The notes under the pieces were generated by a model. It did no database searches and was not told the DNA's origin. It was given only the letters and a program-made list of their open reading frames with translations. The translations under genes and the position numbers were made by a program. From NCBI GenBank assembly GCA_937973565.1, contig CALJKQ010000232.1, positions 1-14,732 on the forward strand: 14,732 nt of DNA, written 5' to 3'. The stretch comes from an uncultured Saprospiraceae bacterium. Its GTDB lineage: Bacteria; Bacteroidota; Bacteroidia; Chitinophagales; Saprospiraceae. This document shows, piece by piece, positions 6,618 through 14,732 of the stretch (the first letter of the stretch is position 1; every line of letters begins with the position of its first letter).

Positions 6618-7847
6618 TTGGAATTTACTGAAAACATCAAAGAGGCCATCGTTTCGATCAAAAACAACTTGTTGCGGTCGATGCTAACCCTGCTCATCAT
6701 CGCTGTGGGCATCACTTGTCTGGTGGGCATCCTTACGGCTATCGATGCTATTTTGTTTTCCATGAGCGACAATTTCAATCGATTGGGAGCCAATACCTTT
6801 AGGATAAGGCCGGCAGACGAAACCATCAAAACCACCAAAAAAGGTAAAAAAACGGTTGAGTCACCTCCCATTACTTTCGAACAAGCCATGGAATTTAAAG
6901 ACAAATTTAAATACAGTGGCGCTCATGTGTCTGTTGAAACACGGTGCGAATCCGGTGCCACCATCAAATGGGGAGATGAAAAAACCAATCCCAATGTCAA
7001 TGTATTTGGTATTGATGAAAATTACTTCACTACCTCTTCTATGGAGCTGGAAACAGGGCGCAATTTTGCCATCAATGAAAATAACAAAGTTATCCTCGGT
7101 TCGGATGTGGTTAAAAAATTGTTCAACGGCAAGCCGGAAAAGGCCCTGGGCAAAACGATTTCGGTGAATGCCGATCGGTATGAAGTGATTGGTGTGATCA
7201 AAGCGAAAGGAAGCGGAAGTGGTGGTGGAGCAGACAGGGTGGTTTACATTCCGCTGTTGCCTGCCAAATTCAGATATGGCTATGCGGATAAAAACTATGG
7301 TGTCAATATTGCCATGTCCAACGCATCGATGGTCGATGTAGCCATCAACAACGCTACAGGCATCATGCGCAACATCAGAAAACTCAGTGCCATTGATGAA
7401 AACGATTTTGAGATTCGCAAAAGCGATTCTATCCTGCAACGCCTGAAAGAAATGACCTCAACCCTCAGACTGAGTACGGTTATTATTGCCATGCTTACTT
7501 TATTGGGGGCCTCCATTGGACTTATGAACATCATGTTGGTTTCTGTAACCGAGCGAACCAAAGAAATCGGCGTACGAAAGGCATTGGGCGCTACCAGCAA
7601 CAACATCCTTATTCAGTTTTTGACAGAAGCCATTGTTATTTGTTTGTTGGGAGGTCTGGTGGGCATCTTATTAGGCATAGGCATGGGTTATGGGATTACT
7701 TTGATCATCAAAGGCAAGTTTTTTATCCCCTGGGCCTGGATCTTCCTGGGTATAGTTGTCTGCATCATCGTGGGAATTGTGTCGGGCCTCTATCCGGCTC
7801 TAAAGGCAGCCAAACTCGACCCCATCGAGTCTTTGCGATACGAATAA
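6618..7847 (+). CDS. MacB/FtsX-type ABC transporter permease, TTG start
   Basis: The 409-residue protein has the standard layout of type VII ABC permeases. One N-terminal membrane helix (about 22-47) is followed by a large periplasmic MacB-like core (about 50-280). The FtsX domain carries three helices (about 286-309, 331-355, 372-394). The diagnostic cytoplasmic loop SVTERTKEIGVRKALGAT and the ending GLYPALKAAKLDPIESLRYE are both present. Such permeases pair with a separate ATPase to move or extract lipoproteins, peptides or toxins by periplasmic mechanotransmission. No ATPase gene is in the window, so the partner is elsewhere and the substrate is unknown. The start is TTG at 6618: an in-frame TGA lies at 6609-6611 and no earlier ATG exists. 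It follows scpA by 99 bases and may be transcribed separately. Confidence 0.9.
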   Translation: MEFTENIKEAIVSIKNNLLRSMLTLLIIAVGITCLVGILTAIDAILFSMSDNFNRLGANTFRIRPADETIKTTKKGKKTVESPPITFEQAMEFKDKFKYSGAHVSVETRCESGATIKWGDEKTNPNVNVFGIDENYFTTSSMELETGRNFAINENNKVILGSDVVKKLFNGKPEKALGKTISVNADRYEVIGVIKAKGSGSGGGADRVVYIPLLPAKFRYGYADKNYGVNIAMSNASMVDVAINNATGIMRNIRKLSAIDENDFEIRKSDSILQRLKEMTSTLRLSTVIIAMLTLLGASIGLMNIMLVSVTERTKEIGVRKALGATSNNILIQFLTEAIVICLLGGLVGILLGIGMGYGITLIIKGKFFIPWAWIFLGIVVCIIVGIVSGLYPALKAAKLDPIESLRYE

Positions 7848-7927
7848 GGTGCCTTGCGACTTCATTAGCCGGGTGTAAGCCAGCGTAATTCTTCTTATTA
7901 TTGCGATACAATTGGCAATAGTCTTGT

Positions 7928-8938
7928 ATGAAAAGAAGGGATTTCAACTTTTATTTACCAGCCGGCTTATTAGGCTTACCGGCGATGGTCAATGCAGCCC
8001 CAATGCACAAAATCAAAACACCGGCCATGTTAAAAAAGGGAGATAAAGTGGCACTGATTTCACCTGCAGGTCCGGTGAGTGAAGAAAAGTTTGCCAATGC
8101 CTTGATCAATATGGAAAATTTGGGACTCATCCCTGTTTACAACGATGTAGCCAGAAACACGTACGGATATTTTTCTGCTAAAGATGAAGAAAGACTGGCC
8201 GATCTGCACCAGGCGTTTGCCGACCCGTCAATTAAAGCCGTTTGGTGTTTGAGAGGTGGGTATGGCTGTACCCGGATCTTGCCATTCATAGATTACAAGC
8301 TCATCAAAAACAACCCCAAGGTCTTTATTGGGTATAGCGACATTACGGCTTTGCACCTCGCCTTTTACCAAAAAGCCGGCTTACAAAGTTTTCATGGTCC
8401 TGTGGCTTCCAGTCAGGTATTCAGTGATTATTCATTACAAAATGTTAAAGCCTTGTTCTTTGGTGGACAGACCGAAATTACCGTGGGTCCACACATCCAA
8501 ACCGAAGAAAAGTACCGACAAGAGATTCTCACGTTGTTTGAGGGCGAAGCAAAAGGCAAGCTTATGGGCGGAAATTTGACCCTTTTGGCTGCCATGGCAG
8601 GCACCCCGTTTGCACCCTCATTTAAAAACAAAGTCGTTTTTATGGAGGAAGTAGGTGAAAAACCCTACCGCATTGACCGGATGCTGACCCAACTATGGCA
8701 AGCGTCTGACATTTCAAAATGCAGCGGAATTATATTTGGCACCTTTTATGATTGCCAGGCAAAAACAGAAGAAAATTCTTTTTCTTTGATAGAAGTAATA
8801 CAAAATTTTGCTGATTTAGCTAAAAAACCGGCCATTTATGGTTTTCCGGTAGGGCATGTGTCAGACATGGTTACTTTGCCTATGGGTGGCGATGCTACTT
8901 TACAAGCCAATGATAACGTTGTCATATACAGGCTTTAA
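7928..8938 (+). CDS. LD-carboxypeptidase (peptidase S66, LdcA-like) with Tat-like signal
   Basis: S66 enzymes remove the terminal D-alanine from L-D bonds of muropeptide tetrapeptides in murein recycling; some relatives act on other branched peptides. The 336-residue protein has KKGDKVALISPAGPVS (36-51), LRGGYGC (108-114), GYSDIT with the nucleophile Ser137, FMEEVGEKPYRIDRML with the catalytic Glu at 240, and GFPVGH with His310. The spacing agrees with the Ser-Glu-His triad of Pseudomonas LdcA. The N-terminus (MKRRDFNFYLPAGLLGLP, then VNAA) resembles a twin-arginine signal with a cleavage site near residue 23, so the enzyme is probably exported folded to the periplasm, unlike the cytoplasmic E. 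coli enzyme. It follows the ABC permease by 80 bases. Confidence in the family is high; confidence in export is moderate. Confidence 0.92.
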   Translation: MKRRDFNFYLPAGLLGLPAMVNAAPMHKIKTPAMLKKGDKVALISPAGPVSEEKFANALINMENLGLIPVYNDVARNTYGYFSAKDEERLADLHQAFADPSIKAVWCLRGGYGCTRILPFIDYKLIKNNPKVFIGYSDITALHLAFYQKAGLQSFHGPVASSQVFSDYSLQNVKALFFGGQTEITVGPHIQTEEKYRQEILTLFEGEAKGKLMGGNLTLLAAMAGTPFAPSFKNKVVFMEEVGEKPYRIDRMLTQLWQASDISKCSGIIFGTFYDCQAKTEENSFSLIEVIQNFADLAKKPAIYGFPVGHVSDMVTLPMGGDATLQANDNVVIYRL

Positions 8939-9045
8939 AAGAGTGTTGATTTCTACCATGTATTATTTTTTATAAGTCTTTCATCCTTAATGAGATTTAA
9001 CATTGAATTTACGCTGATTCATTAGGAAAAAAGGGTCTTATTGCG

Positions 9046-9053
9046 TAGTTTTG
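9046..9053 (+). promoter_or_regulatory. Possible Bacteroidota -7 element for the giant surface protein gene
   Basis: TAGTTTTG matches TAnnTTTG exactly, 26 bases before the ATG at 9080, a position that would leave a leader of about 20 bases. The upstream -33 element is not clear. Confidence 0.45.
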
Positions 9054-9079
9054 TAGCTCGTTTAATAACCAACCGACTC

Positions 9080-12000
9080 ATGAACAGAACCAAATTTCTA
9101 TTGGTATGGCTGTGTGCCCTATTGCTATCCCTACAAGCAGACGCCCAAACAGCCCAAACATTACCCTTTTCACAGGACTGGACAAATTCCGGATTAATCA
9201 CCACTACCAACGTTTGGACAGGCGTTCCAGGCATCATTGGCTACCGTGGTGATGATATCACTGCCGCTACGGGAGTCGATCCACAAACTTTGCTGGGTGA
9301 AGGAACCATCTTTGTGAATGTGATTCCAAATCTTACCAATGCCAACAATACCTCCGGTGGTGTGGGTGAGTTTGAAAGTCCATTCAATGTGGTAGCTCTT
9401 CAAGGTTCAGGTACTGCAGATGCCCCAAACATCGTGATTTCCATCAATACGAAATGCATGTCGGGCATTCAGGTAAGCTATAACCTCAAAGACATAGATG
9501 GCACCACAGACAATGCCATCCAGCAAGTAGCTCTTCAATACAGGATAGGTAATACCGGTAATTTCACCAACGTGCCAGCCGGCTATGTAGCCGATGCCAC
9601 TACGGGTCCCAGCTTGGCGACACTGGTTACTGCCGTGAGCGCAACGCTGCCTGCGGCCTGTGACAACCAGGATTTGGTTCAAATTAGGATCATTACTTCC
9701 AATGCAGTTGGAAACGATGAATGGGTTGGTGTGGATGACATCAACATTACAGGCACAGCAACAGGTCCAACTGCTGCTGTTATTTCCGGCGAAGGCACTT
9801 TTTGTGGTGAAGGCAATACAGGGGATGTGCCCATGATTGTAACTATTACAGGAGGAACTGCACCGGATTCCATTGTAATCACGGATGGTACCAACAACTT
9901 TGCTTTCAACTCTTATAACAGTGGTTCCCCAATATCTTTGGGCATTTCTGCCACCACAACATTTACCCTGGTTTCTGTGAAAGATGCCAATGGATGTGCT
10001 GTATCACCAGCCAATCTTAGCGGATCAGCCGTGATGACGGTCAACAATTGTGGTCCTTGTGACCTTAGTTCTGCAGGACTTGCAGATGTACATTGCGAAA
10101 ACAATGCAGAAACCGGTTCCAATACCGACGATTATATTTGGTTCACTTTGAATCCTGTGGGCACCAATCTTGGCAACCAGGGATATACAGTAACGGTTTC
10201 TTCTGGTTCTGTTTTATTGGATGGAACCGACCCCGCTGTCAATGTACCCTATGGCAGCCCCAATTTTTTCAGACTTCAGCAAGGATCAGCTGGAGCCGGA
10301 AACATAACGCTTACGGTTACTGACTCACAAGCAGGTTCAGCTTGTGCAATCTCGGAAGTAGTCATTGATCCGGGAGCCTGTTCGCAACAAGAGCCAGCGG
10401 TTACTGTTACCATAACAGATCCTTGCTCATGCAACAATGATGCTTCATTGGCCGGAAACGACGGCACTTTTGGAGAAGAAATTACCGTGACCGGTCCTGC
10501 CGGGGCTTTGGTTACAGCATCTTGCACCGGTTGCATTGGCTATACCGGTTTCAACGAAGTAACTCCCGGAGTTTATGTAGCAGCTTTTAGCCATATTGAT
10601 AATCAGGGATACCAAGCCGCTATTTTTATAGACGGAATTTTCCAGGATTCAATTTCCAATATTTGTGCTTATCCGGATGTATTCATCGATGGGCAAGGCC
10701 CCTTCCTGAATTGCTCGGGCCAGACCGCGGTAAACCTTACCGCAGATATTTCAGGTGATGGCGGCATGGGCACTTATACCTGGACAGGCTCCGGCGTAAC
10801 GGGCAGTACTTTCAACCCATCAGGGTTGCCTGCCGGTGCCAATGTAATCACGCTTAGTTATCAGGGTGAAGCCAATGGCAACGTTTCCGTGGACGGCATT
10901 ACACCTGCTTATCCGGGTTGCATCCAGGCAGATACAGCTCACTTCATCATCAACAACGGTCAACCGGTAAACGAGGGCCAGGGGGGTAGTGTTTGCGCCA
11001 ATGCCTCATTTGCCCTGAATGCTACCGGAACGGGAAGCTGGTCAGGTGGTGCGGGCATGTTCAACAATCCCAATCTGCCAAATGCTACTTATACTCCGGC
11101 TCCGTCAGAGGTGGGAACTACTGTAATTCTTACCTGGACAGTGCCCAATGCATGTACACCCAATTTTGATACCGTTTGGATCAATGTGATTGCTTTACCT
11201 ACTGTCAATGCAGGATCTGATATTTCAGCCTGTTTTGGTCCGGTAAACCTGTCTGCTATGGCCAATGCACCGGGAGTTTGGACCGGTGGCAGCGGAAACT
11301 TTGCCAATGCGGCCAGTGCGATGACAACTTACACGCCATCACCTTCTCAGGAGGGTACTACCTTCAACCTCACTTACACGGTGAGTAATTCTTGCGGCTC
11401 GACCAACGATGCTGTGAGCATCACTTATCCGGCCAATCAGGCTCAGTTCCAGTACAATCCAAATATTCTTTGTACCAATGGCACTCCTCAGGCACCCACC
11501 CATAATACTTTTGGCAGAAACGGTACTTATTCTTATACCTCACTTAGTGGCCCCGGTACTTTATCCATCAATACGGTAAGTGGGGTTATTACACCCGCTA
11601 CCAGCACTCCCGGCACTTATAAGATTACGAATACCATTCCGGCTACAGCAGGTGGACCTTCTCTGATCATCACAGGCATCCTGGACGGTCCACTAACAGG
11701 TGGTTTGCCTAAATTTATCGAATTGTATGCGATACAAGCCATTCCCAATCTTAGCATCTTTGGACTGGAAAATGCCAGTAACGGCGCAGCTTCTGCGGGT
11801 GTACCAGACTACGTTTTCCCCGCAGTATCCGTAACGGCCGGTTCTTTTATTTATGTGGCATCTGAAACCACTGGCTTCACACAATGGATGGGTTTTGCCC
11901 CCAATTTTGTGAACGGGGTAGCCAACAACAATGGAGACGATGCTGTGCTGTTGTACCAAAGCGGTTCAGTCATTGATGTTTATGGCGTTCCCGGTGTCGA

Positions 12001-14732
12001 TGGTACAGGCCAGTCATGGGAAACGATGGATGGTTGGGGTCACCGCAACTCCGGAAGTTGCCCAAGTTCAGTTTATATACCTGCTCAATGGAGTTATAGT
12101 GGTATTGATGCGCTGGATGATTCCAATGTTACCACCGGGACCAATGCTTCAGCAACACCTCCTTATCCTACAGCCAATTTCTCTCCGGGACTTTGCGGTG
12201 GATCGTCAAGTTGCACTTTCACATTTATGGATACCGTTACCATCCGACTTGCTCCCGTAGTGGATGCAGGCCCGGGTAGGGTAAGCTGCGGACCCATGCC
12301 CGTGACTTTAGCTGCAACCGGCACAGGAGTATGGAGCGGTGGCGCAGGTAGTTTTTCCAACGCAAATTCACCTACTTCCAACTATACACCCAATGCCTCA
12401 GAGGTTGGAAGCAGTGTTTATCTGTATTATACAGCTTCAGACGCTATCTGTGGAATTTCAAAAGACAGCACTTCCATCACCTTTATACAACCTCCTTTAT
12501 CTGCACAATTTACCTACCAGGCACAGGAGTTTTGCCCCAATGGAGCAAATCCGGTGGTTTCACATACCACAGGTGTTGATGGAATTTACAGAGTTACTCA
12601 AGGCAACCCGGCCAATGTAGATCTCGACAATCTTACCGGCGAAATAGAATTATCCAATACCCAACCCGGCACTTATACGGTTACCAACAATGTTTATGCG
12701 TGTGGCAACCTCATGATCACAGGCTTTGTTGATGGTCCATTGGTAGGCGGTCAGCCAAAAGCCATCGAATTTTATGCACTCGAAGATATTGCTGACCTCA
12801 GCATTTATGGTTTGGGTGTTGCCAATAACGGTGGCGGCAGTGATGGTATTGAAGATGTATTTCCCAATGATTTTGTGGCAAAAGGCAGCTTTATCTATGC
12901 CGCAGTCAATGGAGTAGACTTTCAATCCTATTTCGGCTTTGCACCGGATTATATTTTCCCCGACTTCCAGATCAATGGTGACGATGCCATAGAGTTGTTT
13001 TGCAGTGGAGACGTAATTGACGTTTTTGGTGAAATCAACCAAAGTGGTACCGGACTTCCATGGGAATATATGGACGGATGGGTCTATAGAAAAAACAATC
13101 AGAATATTACAGGCAATTTCTTCAATGTTAATGACTGGATCTATGGCGGTGTGAATGTATTGGACAATACCACCACCAATGCTTCGGCACCCAATCCTTT
13201 CCCATTGGGTACGTTTACAACCAACGCAAGCCCGGTATGCCCGCCCAATACATTTAGTCAGACCATACTGATTGGGGATACAAGGTTACCTCAGGTAAAT
13301 TGTCCGCCCAATCAAACCATCATTCTTCCTCCGGGAGATTGCGGTGTCTTCGCCCAGTTTCCACTTCCGCAGGTGATGGATAATTGTGCCGGTGATCCGG
13401 TTATAAATCAGGTAGGAGGACCTCTTCCCGGTGAATTTGTTCATAAAGACAATTCTCCTGTATCGGTAACTTTTGAAGTGTTTGATTTTTATGGTAATGG
13501 TCCTGTGCCCTGCAGCTATCAGGTAAGCATTTTGGAATACCCTTATCCAACAACAGCACTTGCCTGCAACGACAGAATCAATTTATCTTTGGATGCAGAT
13601 TGTTACGCGTTTGTAAACGCGGATATGATATTGGAAGGAGGACCTTATGGATGCTATGATGATTACATTGTAGATATTGCAGGTTTGCCGGGACAAGAGA
13701 TTACACAACCGGGTGTTTATAATGTAACGGTAACAGATCCGGATACCGGCAATAGTTGCTGGGGTGTGATACATGCAGAAGACAAGTTGCCACCTATCAT
13801 CAAATGCGAACAGCCTATGTGCGATTTGCTATCATTGAGCGGAGAGTGGGATAGCAACGATGCTGCCTTCTCCCCGGGTGTTTGCTGGGCATTTGATGGC
13901 TTTACGCCCAATCCGGGCATACTATACGATGTTTTGCAATTTACCGTAGCAGTAGGTGGCAATTATACATTCACGATGGATGATTCACCGTTGTTTGATG
14001 GAATTGCAGGTATCTATTCCGGTAATTTTGATGCCAATGACCCATGCACCAATCTGATTGGAGGGGATGATGATATCAATGGTATTTTTGAAACAGAACC
14101 TTCCTTTACCATTAACTTAACGCCAGGTACTTATTATCTGGTGAGCAGCACATGGACTGCCGGTCAAATGGGAGTTTACAACTGGACATTCAGTGGTCCC
14201 GCCAATTTACAAACGCCTTGTGATTTTACTTGTCTGGATAAAGAAGGCATACTCAATGGAGATATTGAATTGCCTGAACCGGAGGTGTTTGAGTGCTCAG
14301 ATTATACCCTCAATCATTTTACCTATGTTACCGGAGACGAATGCAATGGTGAAACCATTGTAATTGAATATATCGTTACAGATTTATTGGGGTCAAAAGC
14401 CAGCTGCAGCCAGCACATCGCCATCCAGCCATTGAGCATCGATGATGTAGTGTACCCGGTTAGTCCTGCCATTCTTACCTGCAACGCGGGTACGACACCC
14501 GAGGAGATCAGCAATTATTTTGAGGATGTGTCTTATGGATATCCATATGTCATCAACTTCCTGGGAGATTCACAACCAATAGACAATAATACATGTAATA
14601 TCTATGCTGCCTACCACGATGCAGTGATAGCCGCTTGTGGTACTGCCTGTCTGGGTAATAGTAAGATAGTTCGTACCTGGACATTGTTAGACTGGTGTAC
14701 ACTGGAAACAGCCAACTACGTACAGATCATCA
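9080..14732 (+). CDS. Giant modular secreted surface protein (Ig-like, lamin-tail-like, HYR-like), 3' end outside window
   Basis: One frame stays open from the ATG at 9080 to the window edge, at least 1884 codons. Residues 1-22 are a signal peptide ending ADA before Gln23. Modules in order: an N-terminal beta-sandwich (about 28-230, with SYNLKDIDGTTDNA and GNDEWVGVDDINITG) of the kind found with extracellular nuclease and lamin-tail proteins; an Ig-like module (235-322, ending SGSAVMTV); two further extracellular modules (about 323-629); three W(S/T)GGxGxF Ig-like modules (630-708, 709-784, 1061-1137); two lamin-tail-like domains (about 862-1033 and 1211-1374); a hyalin-repeat-like domain (about 1403-1490, VNCPPN and DNC); a cysteine module with GGPYGCYDDY (1496-1576); a pre-peptidase-like sandwich (about 1588-1707); and another cysteine-rich stretch. 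No catalytic domain is recognised. Export and a C-terminal type IX sorting domain are likely but unseen. Confidence 0.9.
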   Translation, partial: MNRTKFLLVWLCALLLSLQADAQTAQTLPFSQDWTNSGLITTTNVWTGVPGIIGYRGDDITAATGVDPQTLLGEGTIFVNVIPNLTNANNTSGGVGEFESPFNVVALQGSGTADAPNIVISINTKCMSGIQVSYNLKDIDGTTDNAIQQVALQYRIGNTGNFTNVPAGYVADATTGPSLATLVTAVSATLPAACDNQDLVQIRIITSNAVGNDEWVGVDDINITGTATGPTAAVISGEGTFCGEGNTGDVPMIVTITGGTAPDSIVITDGTNNFAFNSYNSGSPISLGISATTTFTLVSVKDANGCAVSPANLSGSAVMTVNNCGPCDLSSAGLADVHCENNAETGSNTDDYIWFTLNPVGTNLGNQGYTVTVSSGSVLLDGTDPAVNVPYGSPNFFRLQQGSAGAGNITLTVTDSQAGSACAISEVVIDPGACSQQEPAVTVTITDPCSCNNDASLAGNDGTFGEEITVTGPAGALVTASCTGCIGYTGFNEVTPGVYVAAFSHIDNQGYQAAIFIDGIFQDSISNICAYPDVFIDGQGPFLNCSGQTAVNLTADISGDGGMGTYTWTGSGVTGSTFNPSGLPAGANVITLSYQGEANGNVSVDGITPAYPGCIQADTAHFIINNGQPVNEGQGGSVCANASFALNATGTGSWSGGAGMFNNPNLPNATYTPAPSEVGTTVILTWTVPNACTPNFDTVWINVIALPTVNAGSDISACFGPVNLSAMANAPGVWTGGSGNFANAASAMTTYTPSPSQEGTTFNLTYTVSNSCGSTNDAVSITYPANQAQFQYNPNILCTNGTPQAPTHNTFGRNGTYSYTSLSGPGTLSINTVSGVITPATSTPGTYKITNTIPATAGGPSLIITGILDGPLTGGLPKFIELYAIQAIPNLSIFGLENASNGAASAGVPDYVFPAVSVTAGSFIYVASETTGFTQWMGFAPNFVNGVANNNGDDAVLLYQSGSVIDVYGVPGVDGTGQSWETMDGWGHRNSGSCPSSVYIPAQWSYSGIDALDDSNVTTGTNASATPPYPTANFSPGLCGGSSSCTFTFMDTVTIRLAPVVDAGPGRVSCGPMPVTLAATGTGVWSGGAGSFSNANSPTSNYTPNASEVGSSVYLYYTASDAICGISKDSTSITFIQPPLSAQFTYQAQEFCPNGANPVVSHTTGVDGIYRVTQGNPANVDLDNLTGEIELSNTQPGTYTVTNNVYACGNLMITGFVDGPLVGGQPKAIEFYALEDIADLSIYGLGVANNGGGSDGIEDVFPNDFVAKGSFIYAAVNGVDFQSYFGFAPDYIFPDFQINGDDAIELFCSGDVIDVFGEINQSGTGLPWEYMDGWVYRKNNQNITGNFFNVNDWIYGGVNVLDNTTTNASAPNPFPLGTFTTNASPVCPPNTFSQTILIGDTRLPQVNCPPNQTIILPPGDCGVFAQFPLPQVMDNCAGDPVINQVGGPLPGEFVHKDNSPVSVTFEVFDFYGNGPVPCSYQVSILEYPYPTTALACNDRINLSLDADCYAFVNADMILEGGPYGCYDDYIVDIAGLPGQEITQPGVYNVTVTDPDTGNSCWGVIHAEDKLPPIIKCEQPMCDLLSLSGEWDSNDAAFSPGVCWAFDGFTPNPGILYDVLQFTVAVGGNYTFTMDDSPLFDGIAGIYSGNFDANDPCTNLIGGDDDINGIFETEPSFTINLTPGTYYLVSSTWTAGQMGVYNWTFSGPANLQTPCDFTCLDKEGILNGDIELPEPEVFECSDYTLNHFTYVTGDECNGETIVIEYIVTDLLGSKASCSQHIAIQPLSIDDVVYPVSPAILTCNAGTTPEEISNYFEDVSYGYPYVINFLGDSQPIDNNTCNIYAAYHDAVIAACGTACLGNSKIVRTWTLLDWCTLETANYVQII
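11204..12259 (+). repeat. First copy of a composite Ig-like plus lamin-tail-like protein module
   Basis: Within the giant gene, residues 709-1060 contain an Ig-like domain (VNAGSDISACFGPVNL, GVWTGGSGNF), a linker ending PGTYKITN, and a lamin-tail-like domain (ITGILDGPLTGGLPKFIELY, FIYVA, NGDDAVLLY, WETMDGW). The same order of motifs recurs in the next copy, 1056 bases downstream. Confidence 0.85.
12260..13294 (+). repeat. Second copy of the composite Ig-like plus lamin-tail-like module
   Basis: Residues 1061-1405 repeat the arrangement of the first copy: VDAGPGRVSCGPMPVTL, GVWSGGAGSF, PGTYTVTN, ITGFVDGPLVGGQPKAIEFY, FIYAA, NGDDAIELF and WEYMDGW. The copies are clearly homologous at the protein level but diverged, so the duplication is old. 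Confidence 0.85.

Noticed and set aside
7907..7914. TACAATTG as a -7 element for the LD-carboxypeptidase gene
   Set aside because: It has one mismatch to TAnnTTTG and no -33 element. The 5-base inverted repeat around it (ATTGC/GCAAT) is too short to mean much.
9194..14514. Many short minus-strand open frames opposite the giant gene
   Set aside because: They are shadows of a single uninterrupted plus-strand frame that has coherent domains from end to end.

Overview
The window looks like a chromosomal segment of a member of the Bacteroidota, most likely a Saprospiraceae-type organism. Four things point there. Shine-Dalgarno sequences are weak. Several intergenic regions carry sequences matching the Bacteroidota sigma -7 element (TAnnTTTG). 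The outer-membrane-type lipoprotein is PKD-cyclophilin. The right end holds a very long secreted protein built from Ig-like, lamin-tail-like and hyalin-repeat-like modules, a style typical of Saprospiria. The assignment rests on gene content and protein style, not on any marker alignment.

Left part (1-2285, all minus strand): the N-terminus of a secreted Ntn-hydrolase-like protein cut by the window edge, then a tightly coupled pair read right to left. The pair is an Nramp-fold transporter followed by the 5-oxoprolinase subunit PxpA, with overlapping stop and start codons. The transporter has lost the residues that coordinate metal in canonical Nramps, so it may import something else; 5-oxoproline is an attractive but unproven guess. 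PxpB and PxpC are not in the window.

Centre (2304-8938, all plus strand): a histidine ammonia-lyase diverges from the transporter. Next comes a compact run, PKD-cyclophilin lipoprotein, polyphosphate glucokinase and ScpA, with gaps of 6 and 11 bases, which looks like one operon. It is followed by a MacB/FtsX-type ABC permease and an LD-carboxypeptidase with a Tat-like leader. Histidine ammonia-lyase and 5-oxoprolinase both lie on routes ending in glutamate, which gives the left half a loose amino-acid salvage theme. The remaining genes are mixed housekeeping and envelope functions.

Right part (9080-14732): one uninterrupted reading frame of at least 1884 codons that runs off the edge. It has a signal peptide, an N-terminal beta-sandwich of the kind found with extracellular nuclease and lamin-tail proteins, several Ig-like modules, a roughly 350-residue tandem duplication (Ig-like plus lamin-tail-like), a hyalin-like repeat and cysteine-containing modules. 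It is probably exported and surface-anchored through a C-terminal signal beyond the window.

No RNA genes, insertion sequences, CRISPR arrays or phage genes were seen. No clear new multi-gene system is visible. The best candidates for novelty are the metal-site-less Nramp/PxpA pair and the modular giant protein.
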